The position numbers and the translations under genes were made by a program. Of a stretch of 58,037 nt of DNA, positions 27,118 through 35,949 are shown one piece after another. This stretch comes from an uncultured Bacillota bacterium (GTDB taxonomy: Bacteria > Bacillota > Clostridia > Christensenellales > Borkfalkiaceae), in the NCBI GenBank assembly GCA_949287815.1, contig CASEHS010000008.1, positions 1-58,037 of the forward strand, written 5' to 3'. Position 1 is the first letter of the stretch, and every line of letters begins with the position of its first letter. The notes under the pieces were generated by a model. The model did no database searches and was not told where the DNA came from. It saw only the letters and a list, made by a program, of their open reading frames with translations.

Positions 27118-27879
27118 ATGAAGGATATGCACCTGCTTGCGTTCAAAAACGTAGATCTGACCTATCATTCGAAAGAGGGTGAGACGCACGCGGTGAAAGA
27201 CATGAATTTCGATGTACGCGAAGGTGAATTTCTGGCGGTGATCGGGCCGTCCGGTTGCGGAAAAACGACTGTTCTTTCCCTAGCCGCGGGACTTATGAAA
27301 CCTTCTTCGGGTACAATCACCGTTCGGGGAAAAGCGGCAAACGAACGGGCGGAAAGTTTCGGATATATGCTGCAAAAAGACCATCTTTTCCCCTGGCGGA
27401 CAGTAGAAAAAAATCTTTTGCTGCCGCTGGAAATAAAAAAGCGGAATACTCCCGAAAACAGAAAAAGAGTTCTCGCTCTTGCGGAAAAGTACGGACTTAA
27501 AGATTTTTTATCCAACTACCCTGATCAGCTTTCGGGCGGCATGCGTCAGCGTGCCGCACTCATCCGTACTCTTGCCCCCGACCCGGAGATCCTTTTGCTC
27601 GACGAACCTTTTTCCGCACTCGATTATCAGACCAGACTATCCGTCTGCGACGATGTTTTCCGAATCATCCGCAGTGAAAAAAAGACAGCAATGCTCGTCA
27701 CGCATGATATCGGGGAAGCCGTATCTCTTGCCGACAGAATTTTAGTTCTCACTGCAAGACCTGCCACAGTTGCCGCGATCCATGAAATCGGATTCGGTGA
27801 CACTGAGCCTCTCGCCAGAAGAGAATCTCCCCTCTTTTCCTCGTGGTTCGAAAAACTATGGAAGGAACTCAACGTATGA
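27118..27879 (+). CDS. ABC transporter ATP-binding protein (NitT/TauT family)
   Basis: 253 residues from ATG 27118, which follows GGAGGAGGAG; the reading could extend to 27097 but that codon lacks a site. Walker A is GPSGCGKTTVLS, Q-loop region FGYMLQKDHLFPW, signature LSGGMRQRAA, Walker B ILLLDEPFSALD, and the H-loop VTHDIGEA. It energises import with the permease that overlaps it by four bases and the lipoprotein upstream. Confidence 0.95.
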   Translation: MKDMHLLAFKNVDLTYHSKEGETHAVKDMNFDVREGEFLAVIGPSGCGKTTVLSLAAGLMKPSSGTITVRGKAANERAESFGYMLQKDHLFPWRTVEKNLLLPLEIKKRNTPENRKRVLALAEKYGLKDFLSNYPDQLSGGMRQRAALIRTLAPDPEILLLDEPFSALDYQTRLSVCDDVFRIIRSEKKTAMLVTHDIGEAVSLADRILVLTARPATVAAIHEIGFGDTEPLARRESPLFSSWFEKLWKELNV

Positions 27880-28691
27880 AAAATGTAAAGAAACAAACCT
27901 TTTCGGCGGAACACCTTGCTTATCTTAAAAAAGAACGGCGCGGTAAAATTTTTGTGATCCTTGCAAGGATCGGGCTTTTGATCCTTCTGCTCGGAATGTG
28001 GGAACTGGTCGCAACTATCGGAATTGTCGACCCGTTTATTTCCAGTTCGCCCTCCCGTGTCATCAAAACGATCGCAGAACTTTACCAAGGCGGCTCACTC
28101 TTTTACCATATAGCAGTCACCCTTAAAGAAACTTTGCTAGGCTTTATTCTTGCCGTCGCGATCGGTACACTTACAGCGCTTGCACTCTGGTGGAGCGACA
28201 CCGCACGCAAGATCTTAGAACCGTATATCGTCGTACTCAACAGCCTGCCTAAGATCGCCCTCGGACCTTTGATCATCATCTGGTTCGGAACAGGCTCATC
28301 TTCCATCGTATTCATGACGGTGATCGTAGGCGTGGTTGTTGCGATCATGAATATGCTGGGCGGTTTTCTCGCCACCGACAAAAACAAAATCATTCTTTTG
28401 CGCTCAATGGGCGCAAGTAAATTTCAGATACTTATCAAACTCGTGATCCCGTCCGCACTTCCGCAATTTATCGGCATGCTGAAAATATGCGTCGGCATGG
28501 CGTGGATCGGCTCGATCATGGGAGAATATATCGTATCCCGAGCGGGGCTCGGTTATCTGATCGTTTACGGCGGTCAGGTATTCCGTCTTGATCTTGTAAT
28601 GGCGTCGACCGTGCTTCTCTGTGCATTGGCGGCGGCAATGTATTTTCTCGTCGTGTTGCTCGAAAAAATAGTTATACGCCATCCCCGCTGA
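27876..28691 (+). CDS. ABC transporter permease (NitT/TauT family)
   Basis: 271 residues, six membrane segments, with the EAA-type cytoplasmic loop (LRSMGASKFQILIKLVIPSA) that contacts the ATPase. ATG at 27876 overlaps the ATPase stop (ATGA) and has GGAAGGA upstream. Together with the two preceding genes it makes a complete importer. Its 3' end overlaps by 20 bases the end of the convergent YkvI-like gene. Confidence 0.95.
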   Translation: MKNVKKQTFSAEHLAYLKKERRGKIFVILARIGLLILLLGMWELVATIGIVDPFISSSPSRVIKTIAELYQGGSLFYHIAVTLKETLLGFILAVAIGTLTALALWWSDTARKILEPYIVVLNSLPKIALGPLIIIWFGTGSSSIVFMTVIVGVVVAIMNMLGGFLATDKNKIILLRSMGASKFQILIKLVIPSALPQFIGMLKICVGMAWIGSIMGEYIVSRAGLGYLIVYGGQVFRLDLVMASTVLLCALAAAMYFLVVLLEKIVIRHPR

Positions 28692-29736
28692 CAGAACGGG
28701 CGCGCCGCACTTCTTTGCCGCGCGCCTCTTTTTTATCCGATTTTTTCCCTTGTAAAAGCCGAAAAGCGCATATAAACAAAAAAATCAGCCCCACGCTGCC
28801 CAATACAGGATATACAAACGCGACAATGTTTTTCAGCCCCAGCCTCGAAAAACCAAATAAAACAAAACAGACAATAAACCTTGTCAGGCGCGTACGCCTG
28901 CTCTTTCCGATATAACCCTCCAACGGATAAAAAGAAGAAAACAGTGTTGTCAGAATGCCGCATACGCAAATCAACGAAAATACCTTTCCTTTCCCTCCGA
29001 CCGCATACAGCAAGGGCAAACTTGCAGTCAATGCGTTTGCCCCCGCGCGGAAAATAACGGAAAGAATAACGGAAATGCAAAATCCGATGGCGGCGGCAGA
29101 AAGAAGCGCAGAAAAACTTCCCGAACCTCTCGCCCCCGAGTCGCAGACGACGGGCTCGGCAAGAAACACATTCATTCCCGCATACAAAAAGACAAGTATC
29201 AGACACCTTGCAGGATGATTTCCGCCATAAAAAGTAGCAGTGTTTTCATATCCGCCTGCAAGGCGGGCGATAAAGATAAAAATAAAGGGTACAAGACAAA
29301 GATTAATTATCCCCACCGCCCCTATTCCTTTGCCTGAAAGAAAAAAGACCAGAATAACAGCGGCGGCAGAAAAAACGGGAAAATGCAATTCTGAACCAAA
29401 CCCTTCACAGAGGACTGCGTCCAGCCCCGCAAGCATGGATGCGCATATGACCGCCGAACAGATAGAAATAACTATTTTAAAGACAGCGGAAAACTTTCCG
29501 AAAACAAAGCGCAGCGTTTGTTCATAGCCGCCCGTCTTTGCACCCAATTTCAGAAGCAGAAAAAAGCCCGCAAACATCAGAAGCCCTGCAAGAAGCACAT
29601 AAGGAAGATATCCCCTTAAAGGAAAAAACCGTACAAGCTCCGCCCCTGAAACAAATCCCGCTCCGACCACCGTTCCGAACAATACAAAAGCCGTTTTTAT
29701 ATCGGAAGCAGACTTTTTTAAACCGTTTTTTAACAA
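28672..29736 (-). CDS. YkvI-like membrane transport protein
   Basis: 354 residues with about ten hydrophobic segments. The start (SASDIKTAFVLFGTVVGAGFVSG) matches the YkvI family, distant relatives of amino-acid/cation symporters whose unwound first helix has a similar Gly-rich stretch. Substrate unknown. The C-terminus is a short basic tail. No terminator separates it from the convergent ABC operon. Confidence 0.8.
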   Translation of the reverse strand: MLKNGLKKSASDIKTAFVLFGTVVGAGFVSGAELVRFFPLRGYLPYVLLAGLLMFAGFFLLLKLGAKTGGYEQTLRFVFGKFSAVFKIVISICSAVICASMLAGLDAVLCEGFGSELHFPVFSAAAVILVFFLSGKGIGAVGIINLCLVPFIFIFIARLAGGYENTATFYGGNHPARCLILVFLYAGMNVFLAEPVVCDSGARGSGSFSALLSAAAIGFCISVILSVIFRAGANALTASLPLLYAVGGKGKVFSLICVCGILTTLFSSFYPLEGYIGKSRRTRLTRFIVCFVLFGFSRLGLKNIVAFVYPVLGSVGLIFLFICAFRLLQGKKSDKKEARGKEVRRARSVSGDGV

Positions 29737-29863
29737 AACACTTCTCTCCTTTGCTAAAACAAAAATCAGTCCTCTTTATCTTATGCACAAAAATACTCCG
29801 ATATTTTTAATTATCCTTAAAAAGACCGTTTGCATAGAATCCGCGAAAAACTTGCAAAAAGAA

Positions 29864-29897
29864 AAACGGCACGCAGTTTTTTAACTGTGCACCGTTT
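29864..29897 (-). terminator. Terminator of the [FeFe] hydrogenase gene
   Basis: Imperfect stem AAACGG..CGCAGTT with AACTGTG..CCGTTT; on the minus strand TTTTTCTTTTTG follows. It is 35 bases past the stop. Confidence 0.75.
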
Positions 29898-29931
29898 GCT
29901 TCCTTACTATAAAATTTTATTTTTGTTTTGA

Positions 29932-31443
29932 TCAATCCAGTCTGATTTCCGCAAGCCCCTGCGGAGGTATTTTTTCGGCAGAAGCATCCACGGCCTTTTT
30001 CACGTTTGCCGTTGCCTTAGCGATCGGAATATTTGTGCCCGCGCCTGCGACACAGCCCCCGGGACAAGCCATTCCTTCGATCAGGCTGCCGTTGAGTTTT
30101 CCCATCTTGGCAAGAAGCAAGATCTTTCGGCAGTCTTCCAAACTTTCAACGTGCTGAATATTTACCTTCGTATCGGGATAATATGCCGCTATGCACTTTT
30201 CTATTGCCCCCGCAACACCACCCGAAACGGCATAGCCTCTGCCCGCACCCGTCGCGTCGTTCATCTCCGCCGTCTTATCAAAGTTTTCAAAGTCGATGCC
30301 TTTCACTTCAAAAATCGCGGACAGCTCTTCAAAAGTTATGACAAAATCCACATCGCTTCTTACGCTTCTTCTGGAAGCTTCCAGTTTTTTTGCAGCACAA
30401 GGTCCGATAAATACCACGCGCGAATCGGGATACTTCTGCTTGATCGTGCGCGCCGTTGCGACCATGGGCGTGAGCGTATTGGAGATCTTGTCCGCCGATT
30501 CAGGGAAATACCTTCGGATCAGCATTGCCCAGGCAGGACAGCAGGAAGTGAGCATGAACGGTTGCTTACCCGTTGCCACCTTCTCCACATAATGTTCCGC
30601 CTCTGTTGCTGCGCCTATATCCGCGCCGAGAGCAACTTCAAACACATCCTTGAACCCGATCTGTTCCAAAGCCGCCTTGAATGCCGCGGGCGTCGCTTTT
30701 TCGCCGAACTGTCCGACATATGCGGGCGCAACTTCCGCTACGATACTGTCCCCCCTGCGCAAAGCACGAATCAACTGGAAAAACTGCGATTTGTCCGCGA
30801 TCGCACCGAACGGACAACTCACCATACACATACCGCAGGAAACGCATTTATCGTTGTTGATTTTTGCTCTGCCGAGATCGTCACTCTCGATCGCCTTTAC
30901 CCCGCAGGCCTCCGCACAAGGACGTGTATGGTGTGCGATCGCATCGTAAGGACACACGCTCTTGCATTTTCCGCATTTGATACAGACGCTTTCATCGATC
31001 ACCGCTCTGCCGTTTTGAATGGAAATACACTGCTTCGGGCAGACCGCCGTGCAGGGATGTGCCACGCAACCACGGCAATTATCGGTCACTTTATATTTAT
31101 TCGGAGCACAAGCGGCACAGGCGGACGGGATCACCTGCATCAGCGGCGGTTCATAATATTTTTCCGCCACGTCACTCTCATTCAATCCGCTCGTTACGTG
31201 TACAGGTACATCTTCGGGTCTTAAACTGAGTCCCATTGACAGGCGAACGCGCTCTGAACAGATCGCACGCTCCCGCCAGATGCTTTCACGATAAAGCGGC
31301 TTATCGCCGGGAGTGATCTTATAAGGAATCGCTTCTATTGCGTCCTTTATTTCTCCTTTTTCCTTTTCAAAAGCAACCCTCGCAACTTCCACAAATACCT
31401 GACGCCTGAGCTTCTTCAAAGGGGTAAGCAAACCTCTTTCCAT
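29932..31443 (-). CDS. Ferredoxin-type [FeFe] hydrogenase
   Basis: 503 residues. An N-terminal region of ~100 residues precedes cysteine clusters (SACAACAP, CRGCVAHPCTAVCPKQC, CIKCGKCKSVCP, CVSCGMCMVSCP) for several 4Fe-4S centres. The H-cluster domain has all three motifs: TSCCPAW (299-305), GPCAAKKLE (347-355) and EGMACPGGCVAGAG (456-469). It lacks NADH-binding or thioredoxin-like domains, so electron exchange with ferredoxin is expected. The motif variants (Gly in place of Met before the second Cys) fit the group B/monomeric clostridial type rather than classical CpI. Probably cytoplasmic. Maturases HydEFG are not in the window. Confidence 0.9.
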   Translation of the reverse strand: MERGLLTPLKKLRRQVFVEVARVAFEKEKGEIKDAIEAIPYKITPGDKPLYRESIWRERAICSERVRLSMGLSLRPEDVPVHVTSGLNESDVAEKYYEPPLMQVIPSACAACAPNKYKVTDNCRGCVAHPCTAVCPKQCISIQNGRAVIDESVCIKCGKCKSVCPYDAIAHHTRPCAEACGVKAIESDDLGRAKINNDKCVSCGMCMVSCPFGAIADKSQFFQLIRALRRGDSIVAEVAPAYVGQFGEKATPAAFKAALEQIGFKDVFEVALGADIGAATEAEHYVEKVATGKQPFMLTSCCPAWAMLIRRYFPESADKISNTLTPMVATARTIKQKYPDSRVVFIGPCAAKKLEASRRSVRSDVDFVITFEELSAIFEVKGIDFENFDKTAEMNDATGAGRGYAVSGGVAGAIEKCIAAYYPDTKVNIQHVESLEDCRKILLLAKMGKLNGSLIEGMACPGGCVAGAGTNIPIAKATANVKKAVDASAEKIPPQGLAEIRLD

Positions 31444-31563
31444 AAATCAAACCTTCTTTGTATATTTCACCATTATGCACGGGCGATCCTCTGCTCCGAC
31501 CGCCGCACATTCCCCTTTATTTGACTTAAAAACAATTTTTTATTCTATAAACCGCAAAAAATC

Positions 31564-33063
31564 CTATGCTCTGCCGTATTTTTCCGCTAAACCGCGAAGA
31601 TAATCCGCAGTCTTTTCCGAAGGAAGGCGGCTGAGCCTGAATGTCCAGTTCCCTTCGGCTGTGGACGGCGTATTCATTCTTGCTTCATTGTCCAGAAACA
31701 TAACATCCTGCACAGGCAGAACGGTAAGGCGAGATCTGCACGCAAACGCACACTCAATCAATGCACCAGCGCAGTTTTTTATCCCCGAAATACGTTGATT
31801 TATACCTTCCTTTAAGACCGCTTCTTTTATGCACGGCTGAATCTCTGAAAGATTAGATTTTTTCAAAAAACCGATGAGTGTATCGTTGTCATGCGTGCCA
31901 GTATAACATATACTGTTTTCACCGATATTTTCGGGCAGATACGGGTTTTGCGGGTTGCCGTCAAAAGCAAACTGCAAAACTTTCATGCCCGGATAACCCG
32001 TCTTTTTCATCAATCGGTAAACGCCCTTATCGAGCGTACCGAGATCCTCCGCTATAAAATCAGATTTTCCGAGTCTGCTTTCAATGACCTTAAACAACTT
32101 TTCTTTCGGCCCCTGCGCCCAGTGTCCGTTTATCGCATTTTCCGCTTTTGCGTCGATCTCAAAGTATCTGTCAAAACCGCGGAAATGATCGATACGCACG
32201 ACATCGTAAAGCAAAAATGCTCTGCGCATACGGTCCGTCCACCAAGCGAAATTTTCTTTTTCGTGCTCCTCCCAATTATAGACGGGATTGCCCCATAATT
32301 GACCCGTTTCCGAAAAACAATCGGGCGGAACTCCCGCCACTTTATAAGGTTTTCCGCTTTTTGTAAGCTTAAACAGATTGCGGTTTACCCATACATCCGC
32401 CGAATCTTCGGCAACATACAGGGGCAGATCGCCTATGATGCGTATCCCTTTTCCGTTTGCATATTCTTTCAGCCTTTTCCATTGCTTAAAAAAGCAGAAT
32501 TGCACAAATATCCAAAATAAATATTCTCTCTCATGTTCCAGACAAAATTCCTGCAAAAAAACGGGATCTCTGTCACGGTATTTTTTCTCCCAACAGACAA
32601 ACGGTTTGCCCCTGTGAAAATTTTTCAAGGACATAAATAGAGCATAATCGTGAAATTCTTTTAAACTTACAAATTTTACAAACTCGTCGTTTTTACAATC
32701 AAAGCGGGAGTACGCCTTTCTTAAAGCCTCAAATTTTTTCTCATACAAAAACCCGTAATCCGTTTCACCGCTTTTATAGCAGCGCGAAACCTCCTTTTGC
32801 GTGAGAAGCCCTTCCGCCTGCAATTGAAAAAGGTCAATAAAATACGGATTTCCCGATCCTCCGAAAACCGACTGATAAGGAGAATCTTTAAAGCCTGTAT
32901 GAACAAGAGGAAGAACCTGCCAGTAATTCATTTTCGCCTTGGCAAGAAAATCTACAAAGCGGTATGCGCTTTCACCCATTGTGCCTACGGCTTCTCTTCC
33001 CGGAAGAGATGAAATGTGCATAAGCAAACCTGCCGCACGTTTTTTTACGTTTTCTGTGGACAT
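31564..33063 (-). CDS. malQ: 4-alpha-glucanotransferase (amylomaltase)
   Basis: 499 residues, glycoside hydrolase family 77. It moves maltodextrin segments between chains, releasing glucose, and works in glycogen or maltodextrin metabolism. Characteristic pieces are the start AAGLLMHISSLPG, SPYQSVFGGSGNPYFIDL, GDLPLYVAEDSADVW, the nucleophile Asp in VVRIDHFRGFDRYFEID, the acid/base region FIAEDLGTL, and the stabiliser CYTGTHDNDTL. Complete. No other glycogen gene is adjacent. Confidence 0.96.
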   Translation of the reverse strand: MSTENVKKRAAGLLMHISSLPGREAVGTMGESAYRFVDFLAKAKMNYWQVLPLVHTGFKDSPYQSVFGGSGNPYFIDLFQLQAEGLLTQKEVSRCYKSGETDYGFLYEKKFEALRKAYSRFDCKNDEFVKFVSLKEFHDYALFMSLKNFHRGKPFVCWEKKYRDRDPVFLQEFCLEHEREYLFWIFVQFCFFKQWKRLKEYANGKGIRIIGDLPLYVAEDSADVWVNRNLFKLTKSGKPYKVAGVPPDCFSETGQLWGNPVYNWEEHEKENFAWWTDRMRRAFLLYDVVRIDHFRGFDRYFEIDAKAENAINGHWAQGPKEKLFKVIESRLGKSDFIAEDLGTLDKGVYRLMKKTGYPGMKVLQFAFDGNPQNPYLPENIGENSICYTGTHDNDTLIGFLKKSNLSEIQPCIKEAVLKEGINQRISGIKNCAGALIECAFACRSRLTVLPVQDVMFLDNEARMNTPSTAEGNWTFRLSRLPSEKTADYLRGLAEKYGRA

Positions 33064-33129
33064 ACACCAACCGTTTTCAGAATTTTTTTATTTTTTGCAA
33101 AGCATTATATCATCTTTTTTTTAATGCTG

Positions 33130-33522
33130 TCAATATCTTCGGGCGTTTAATATGCTGTTAGCCATATCTTTAAGTTGCTCACCACATTCGTTGAAAAAAC
33201 TTTTATAACTTTGACAATAAAAATTCAACGACGGCTTTTCATTGGAAAAGGGTTCTCTGTATCTGCGGCATCCGCCGCGGCAAAGTGAAAACCATTTACA
33301 ATCTTTACATTCTTCCGAAACAGGTAAAGATTTTTTTATAAATTTGCTGAAAATCTCTGAACGTGCAATATCTTCAAATGAATTTAAATTTACATTTCCT
33401 GCACAATACTTATCTGTAACGTAAAAATCGCAAGGATAAACACTTCCGTTCCCTTCAATCACGAAATAACAAGAACAAACGCCGTTCATCCCGCAGTTCT
33501 CAGCGGGACGCCCCAATAACAA
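33130..33522 (-). CDS. SPASM C-terminal part of a split radical SAM maturase
   Basis: 130 residues encoding the auxiliary iron-sulfur domain of an anaerobic sulfatase-maturase-like enzyme: CGMNGVCSCYFVIEGNGSVYPCDFYV, then CKDCKWFSLCRGGCRR and a final Cys. The frame is open upstream of the nominal start into the preceding gene fragment: dropping one A from the A9 run at 33560-33568 joins the two parts through FLSIRNFDNYISLLLGRP, giving about 373 residues, the normal length. Not expected to work alone. Confidence 0.8.
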   Translation of the reverse strand: MLLGRPAENCGMNGVCSCYFVIEGNGSVYPCDFYVTDKYCAGNVNLNSFEDIARSEIFSKFIKKSLPVSEECKDCKWFSLCRGGCRRYREPFSNEKPSLNFYCQSYKSFFNECGEQLKDMANSILNARRY

Positions 33523-33535
33523 AGATATATAATTG

Positions 33536-34252
33536 TCAAAATTCCTTATACTTAAAAACTTTTTTTTTCAAAAAGCAGGAATAATATTTTATGAAAGATT
33601 TTATCAGAAAATCCGCATAACTCGAAGGAGATAAAGACCATTCCTGTTGTTCTCTCTCGAAACCGTCTAAACAGGGAATGAACTGCAAAAAATCAAAGCC
33701 TGAATTTATAAAAAAATTAAGAACTTTATTTGCATTTTTAGCGACCGATTCTGTAACAACGCACAAAAGATTATATTCCACGCCGAAACGGTCGAATATA
33801 TTTATGGTTTTTCTGATCCTGTTGAAAGTTCCCTCTCCTTTTCTGTCTTTACGGTAAAAATCATGAATTTCCTTAGGTCCGTCAAGCGAAAGCCCGACAA
33901 GAAATTTATTTTCGAAAAAAAATTCAGCCCAAGTCTCATCTATAATATATCCGTTTGTTTGCAATGAATTAAAAATCTTTACATTTAATTTTGAGTATTT
34001 CTTGCAAAGTTCAATGTGCCTTTGAAAAAATCCCAATCCTGCCAACGTCGGCTCTCCGCCTTGAAAAGCAAAGGAAACACTGCCTTGGGCATAACTCATT
34101 GCATTTTTGACTAAATTTTCATGCGTGACATGATCCATAATCCCCAAATCAGCAACATTTCTATGAGAAACAACATCTTTATAAAAACAATATTCACAAG
34201 CCATATTGCATAACGATGAAGCCGGCTTAATTAAAACACTGATCGGGGGCAT
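33536..34252 (-). CDS. Radical SAM N-terminal part of a split anSME-like maturase
   Basis: 238 residues. The SAM-cluster motif CNMACEYCFYKD is near residue 15, followed by FAFQGGEPTL and SLQTNGYIID, then LSLDGPKEIHDFYRKD, all as in anaerobic sulfatase maturases. These enzymes oxidise Cys or Ser of a sulfatase to formylglycine. The frame breaks at nine consecutive A (33560-33568) and stops 24 bases later; the SPASM part follows in the next frame. No sulfatase or precursor-peptide gene is nearby, so the partner is unknown. A functional product would need slippage, or the extra base may be an assembly error. Confidence 0.82.
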   Translation of the reverse strand: MPPISVLIKPASSLCNMACEYCFYKDVVSHRNVADLGIMDHVTHENLVKNAMSYAQGSVSFAFQGGEPTLAGLGFFQRHIELCKKYSKLNVKIFNSLQTNGYIIDETWAEFFFENKFLVGLSLDGPKEIHDFYRKDRKGEGTFNRIRKTINIFDRFGVEYNLLCVVTESVAKNANKVLNFFINSGFDFLQFIPCLDGFEREQQEWSLSPSSYADFLIKSFIKYYSCFLKKKVFKYKEF

Positions 34253-34302
34253 ACAAACTTTCCTTTTTTATTATTGATTCAGAATTCAGATCAACAGCAA
34301 AA

Positions 34303-34327
34303 TCCGTCGCGGTAAACCCGCGACGGA
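34303..34327 (-). terminator. purA terminator
   Basis: TCCGTCGCGG / CCGCGACGGA with a five-base loop, about 50 bases past the purA stop, followed by T's on both strands. Confidence 0.75.
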
Positions 34328-34378
34328 CAAACTTTTTTCGACCGACAAATTTACCTAGTGATAAAATGCCGCACCGGC

Positions 34379-35653
34379 TCAATACATCTCAATATAAGCG
34401 TCACGCTCCGCACCTACCGAAACGTAACGGATCTTGCATTCACAGCTCTCTTCTATGAAACGGATATAATCAAGCGCTTCCTTAGGCAGATCTTCCTTTT
34501 TACGGCAATTGGAGATATCCTTGTTCCAGCCTTTCACTTTTTTGAAGACAGGTTTGCAATCATCCAGAACGTCCGTAAACGGGAACTCTGTCAAAACTTT
34601 ACCGTCAAGTTCATAACCGACACAAACTTCCAGTTCTTCGTGTCCCGATAAAATATCCAGTTTTGTCAACGCTATCTCATCCGCACCCTGACAGCGAATA
34701 CCGTATTTGGAAGCAACGACGTCAAAAGGACCTACCCTTCTGGGTCTTCCCGTAGCCGCACCGTACTCACCGCCTGCATTGCGGAGTTTTTCAGCTTTTT
34801 CTCCGAAATATTCCGCCGCAAACGGACCTTCGCCTACGCAAGAAGAATACGCTTTCATGATACCGATCGTCTTGGTAAGTTTAAGATTGGGAACGCCCGC
34901 ACCGATCGGAGCATACGCCGCGATCGTCGACGAAGAAGAAGTATAAGGATAGATGCCGAAGTCAATATCCCTGAGCGCACCGAGTTGTGCCTCGAACATG
35001 ATCTTCTTTCCTTCCTTTGCGGCGTTGTTGAGGTAAAGTCCCGTATCGCAGATATAATCTTTGAGCGGCTCACCGTACTCCTTGAAATATTCCATCATTT
35101 CCTCTGTCTTGACAGGAGTCGAACCGTAAGCATTGACGATCGTAAGGTTTTTCCATTCCACGATATCGGGAACACGCTTAGCCAGACGATCCATGTTCAG
35201 CAGTTCACCCATACGGAAGGATTTTTTGAGATACTTATCCGCATAGACAGGAGCAATACCGCGTTTGGTAGAACCGAACTTTTTATCTGCAAGACGTTCT
35301 TCTTCCAGGCAGTCCTGCTGTACGTTGTAAGGCATAGTGATGACCGCGCGGTCACTGATTTTCAGATTTTCAGGAGAAATTTTGATACCTGCATCGCGCA
35401 AACGTTTCATTTCGCCTGCAAGATGTTTAATATCGATGACCATTCCGGGCCCCATCACACAGACAACTCCGTCACGAAGAATACCCGAAGGAAGAAGGTT
35501 AAGAATAAACTTACCCCGTTCGTTGATTACGGTATGACCCGCATTATTGCCGCCCTGATAACGGCAAACGATATCGAAATCTTTGGACAAAAGATCGACC
35601 ATTCTGCCTTTCCCTTCATCACCCCAGTTGATCCCGACAATAGATGTTAACAT
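34379..35653 (-). CDS. purA: Adenylosuccinate synthetase
   Basis: 424 residues, standard length. Joins IMP and aspartate with GTP hydrolysis, first committed step to AMP. GINWGDEGKGRMVDLL and GGNNAGHTV at the N-terminus carry the catalytic Asp and His and the P-loop; GTTKRGI-type IMP contact appears as GSTKRGIAP, and the GTP-specifying region is LTKLDILSG. Monocistronic: own promoter (35719-35747) and terminator. Confidence 0.98.
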   Translation of the reverse strand: MLTSIVGINWGDEGKGRMVDLLSKDFDIVCRYQGGNNAGHTVINERGKFILNLLPSGILRDGVVCVMGPGMVIDIKHLAGEMKRLRDAGIKISPENLKISDRAVITMPYNVQQDCLEEERLADKKFGSTKRGIAPVYADKYLKKSFRMGELLNMDRLAKRVPDIVEWKNLTIVNAYGSTPVKTEEMMEYFKEYGEPLKDYICDTGLYLNNAAKEGKKIMFEAQLGALRDIDFGIYPYTSSSSTIAAYAPIGAGVPNLKLTKTIGIMKAYSSCVGEGPFAAEYFGEKAEKLRNAGGEYGAATGRPRRVGPFDVVASKYGIRCQGADEIALTKLDILSGHEELEVCVGYELDGKVLTEFPFTDVLDDCKPVFKKVKGWNKDISNCRKKEDLPKEALDYIRFIEESCECKIRYVSVGAERDAYIEMY

Positions 35654-35688
35654 ATTCCTAACCCTCGCTTAAATGAGTTTACTCGTAA

Positions 35689-35705
35689 AAGTACCGATGG
35701 TACTT
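35689..35705. promoter_or_regulatory. Palindrome in the purA leader
   Basis: AAGTACC-GAT-GGTACTT, seven-base perfect arms, just downstream of the expected start of purA transcription. Could be an operator or a small hairpin; it does not look like the AAAACACGAAC-type PurBox. Confidence 0.4.
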
Positions 35706-35718
35706 CTCCGACTGATAT

Positions 35719-35747
35719 ATTATACTACATTTTTTAAAAGACTGCAA
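35719..35747 (-). promoter_or_regulatory. purA promoter
   Basis: TTGCAG (35742-35747), 17-base spacer, TATAAT (35719-35724) on the minus strand. Confidence 0.7.
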
Positions 35748-35866
35748 AGCAATAAACACTAAAAATACAAGATTTCCTGTCACAGCATTTATTTTTTCAG
35801 AAAATATATGCTCAATAATAAAAAACTCTTGTATTCCGTCTCAGCTTTTCGGTATATTTCCTAGAT

Positions 35867-35902
35867 ATGCCCCGCGCCGTAATCTTACACGGCGCGGGGC
35901 AT
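35867..35902. terminator. GC-rich 14-bp hairpin after the mreB-like gene
   Basis: ATGCCCCGCGCCGT / ACGGCGCGGGGCAT, loop of eight. T's follow on the plus strand (TTAATTTTT) rather than the minus, so it is an imperfect intrinsic terminator for the gene it serves by position. Confidence 0.55.
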
Positions 35903-35949
35903 TAATTTTTAAACGATTTTAAATTTAATAACTTTTTGATACTTCAAGT

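Noticed and set aside
26050-28691. Assignment of the ABC importer to thiamine precursor (ThiXYZ) or taurine
   Set aside because: No TPP riboswitch, thi gene or sulfonate gene is adjacent; the family alone does not define the ligand.
33130-34252. RiPP maturase with a precursor peptide gene
   Set aside because: No short Cys-rich or leader-type ORF within several hundred bases on either side; the enzyme itself looks like a sulfatase maturase.
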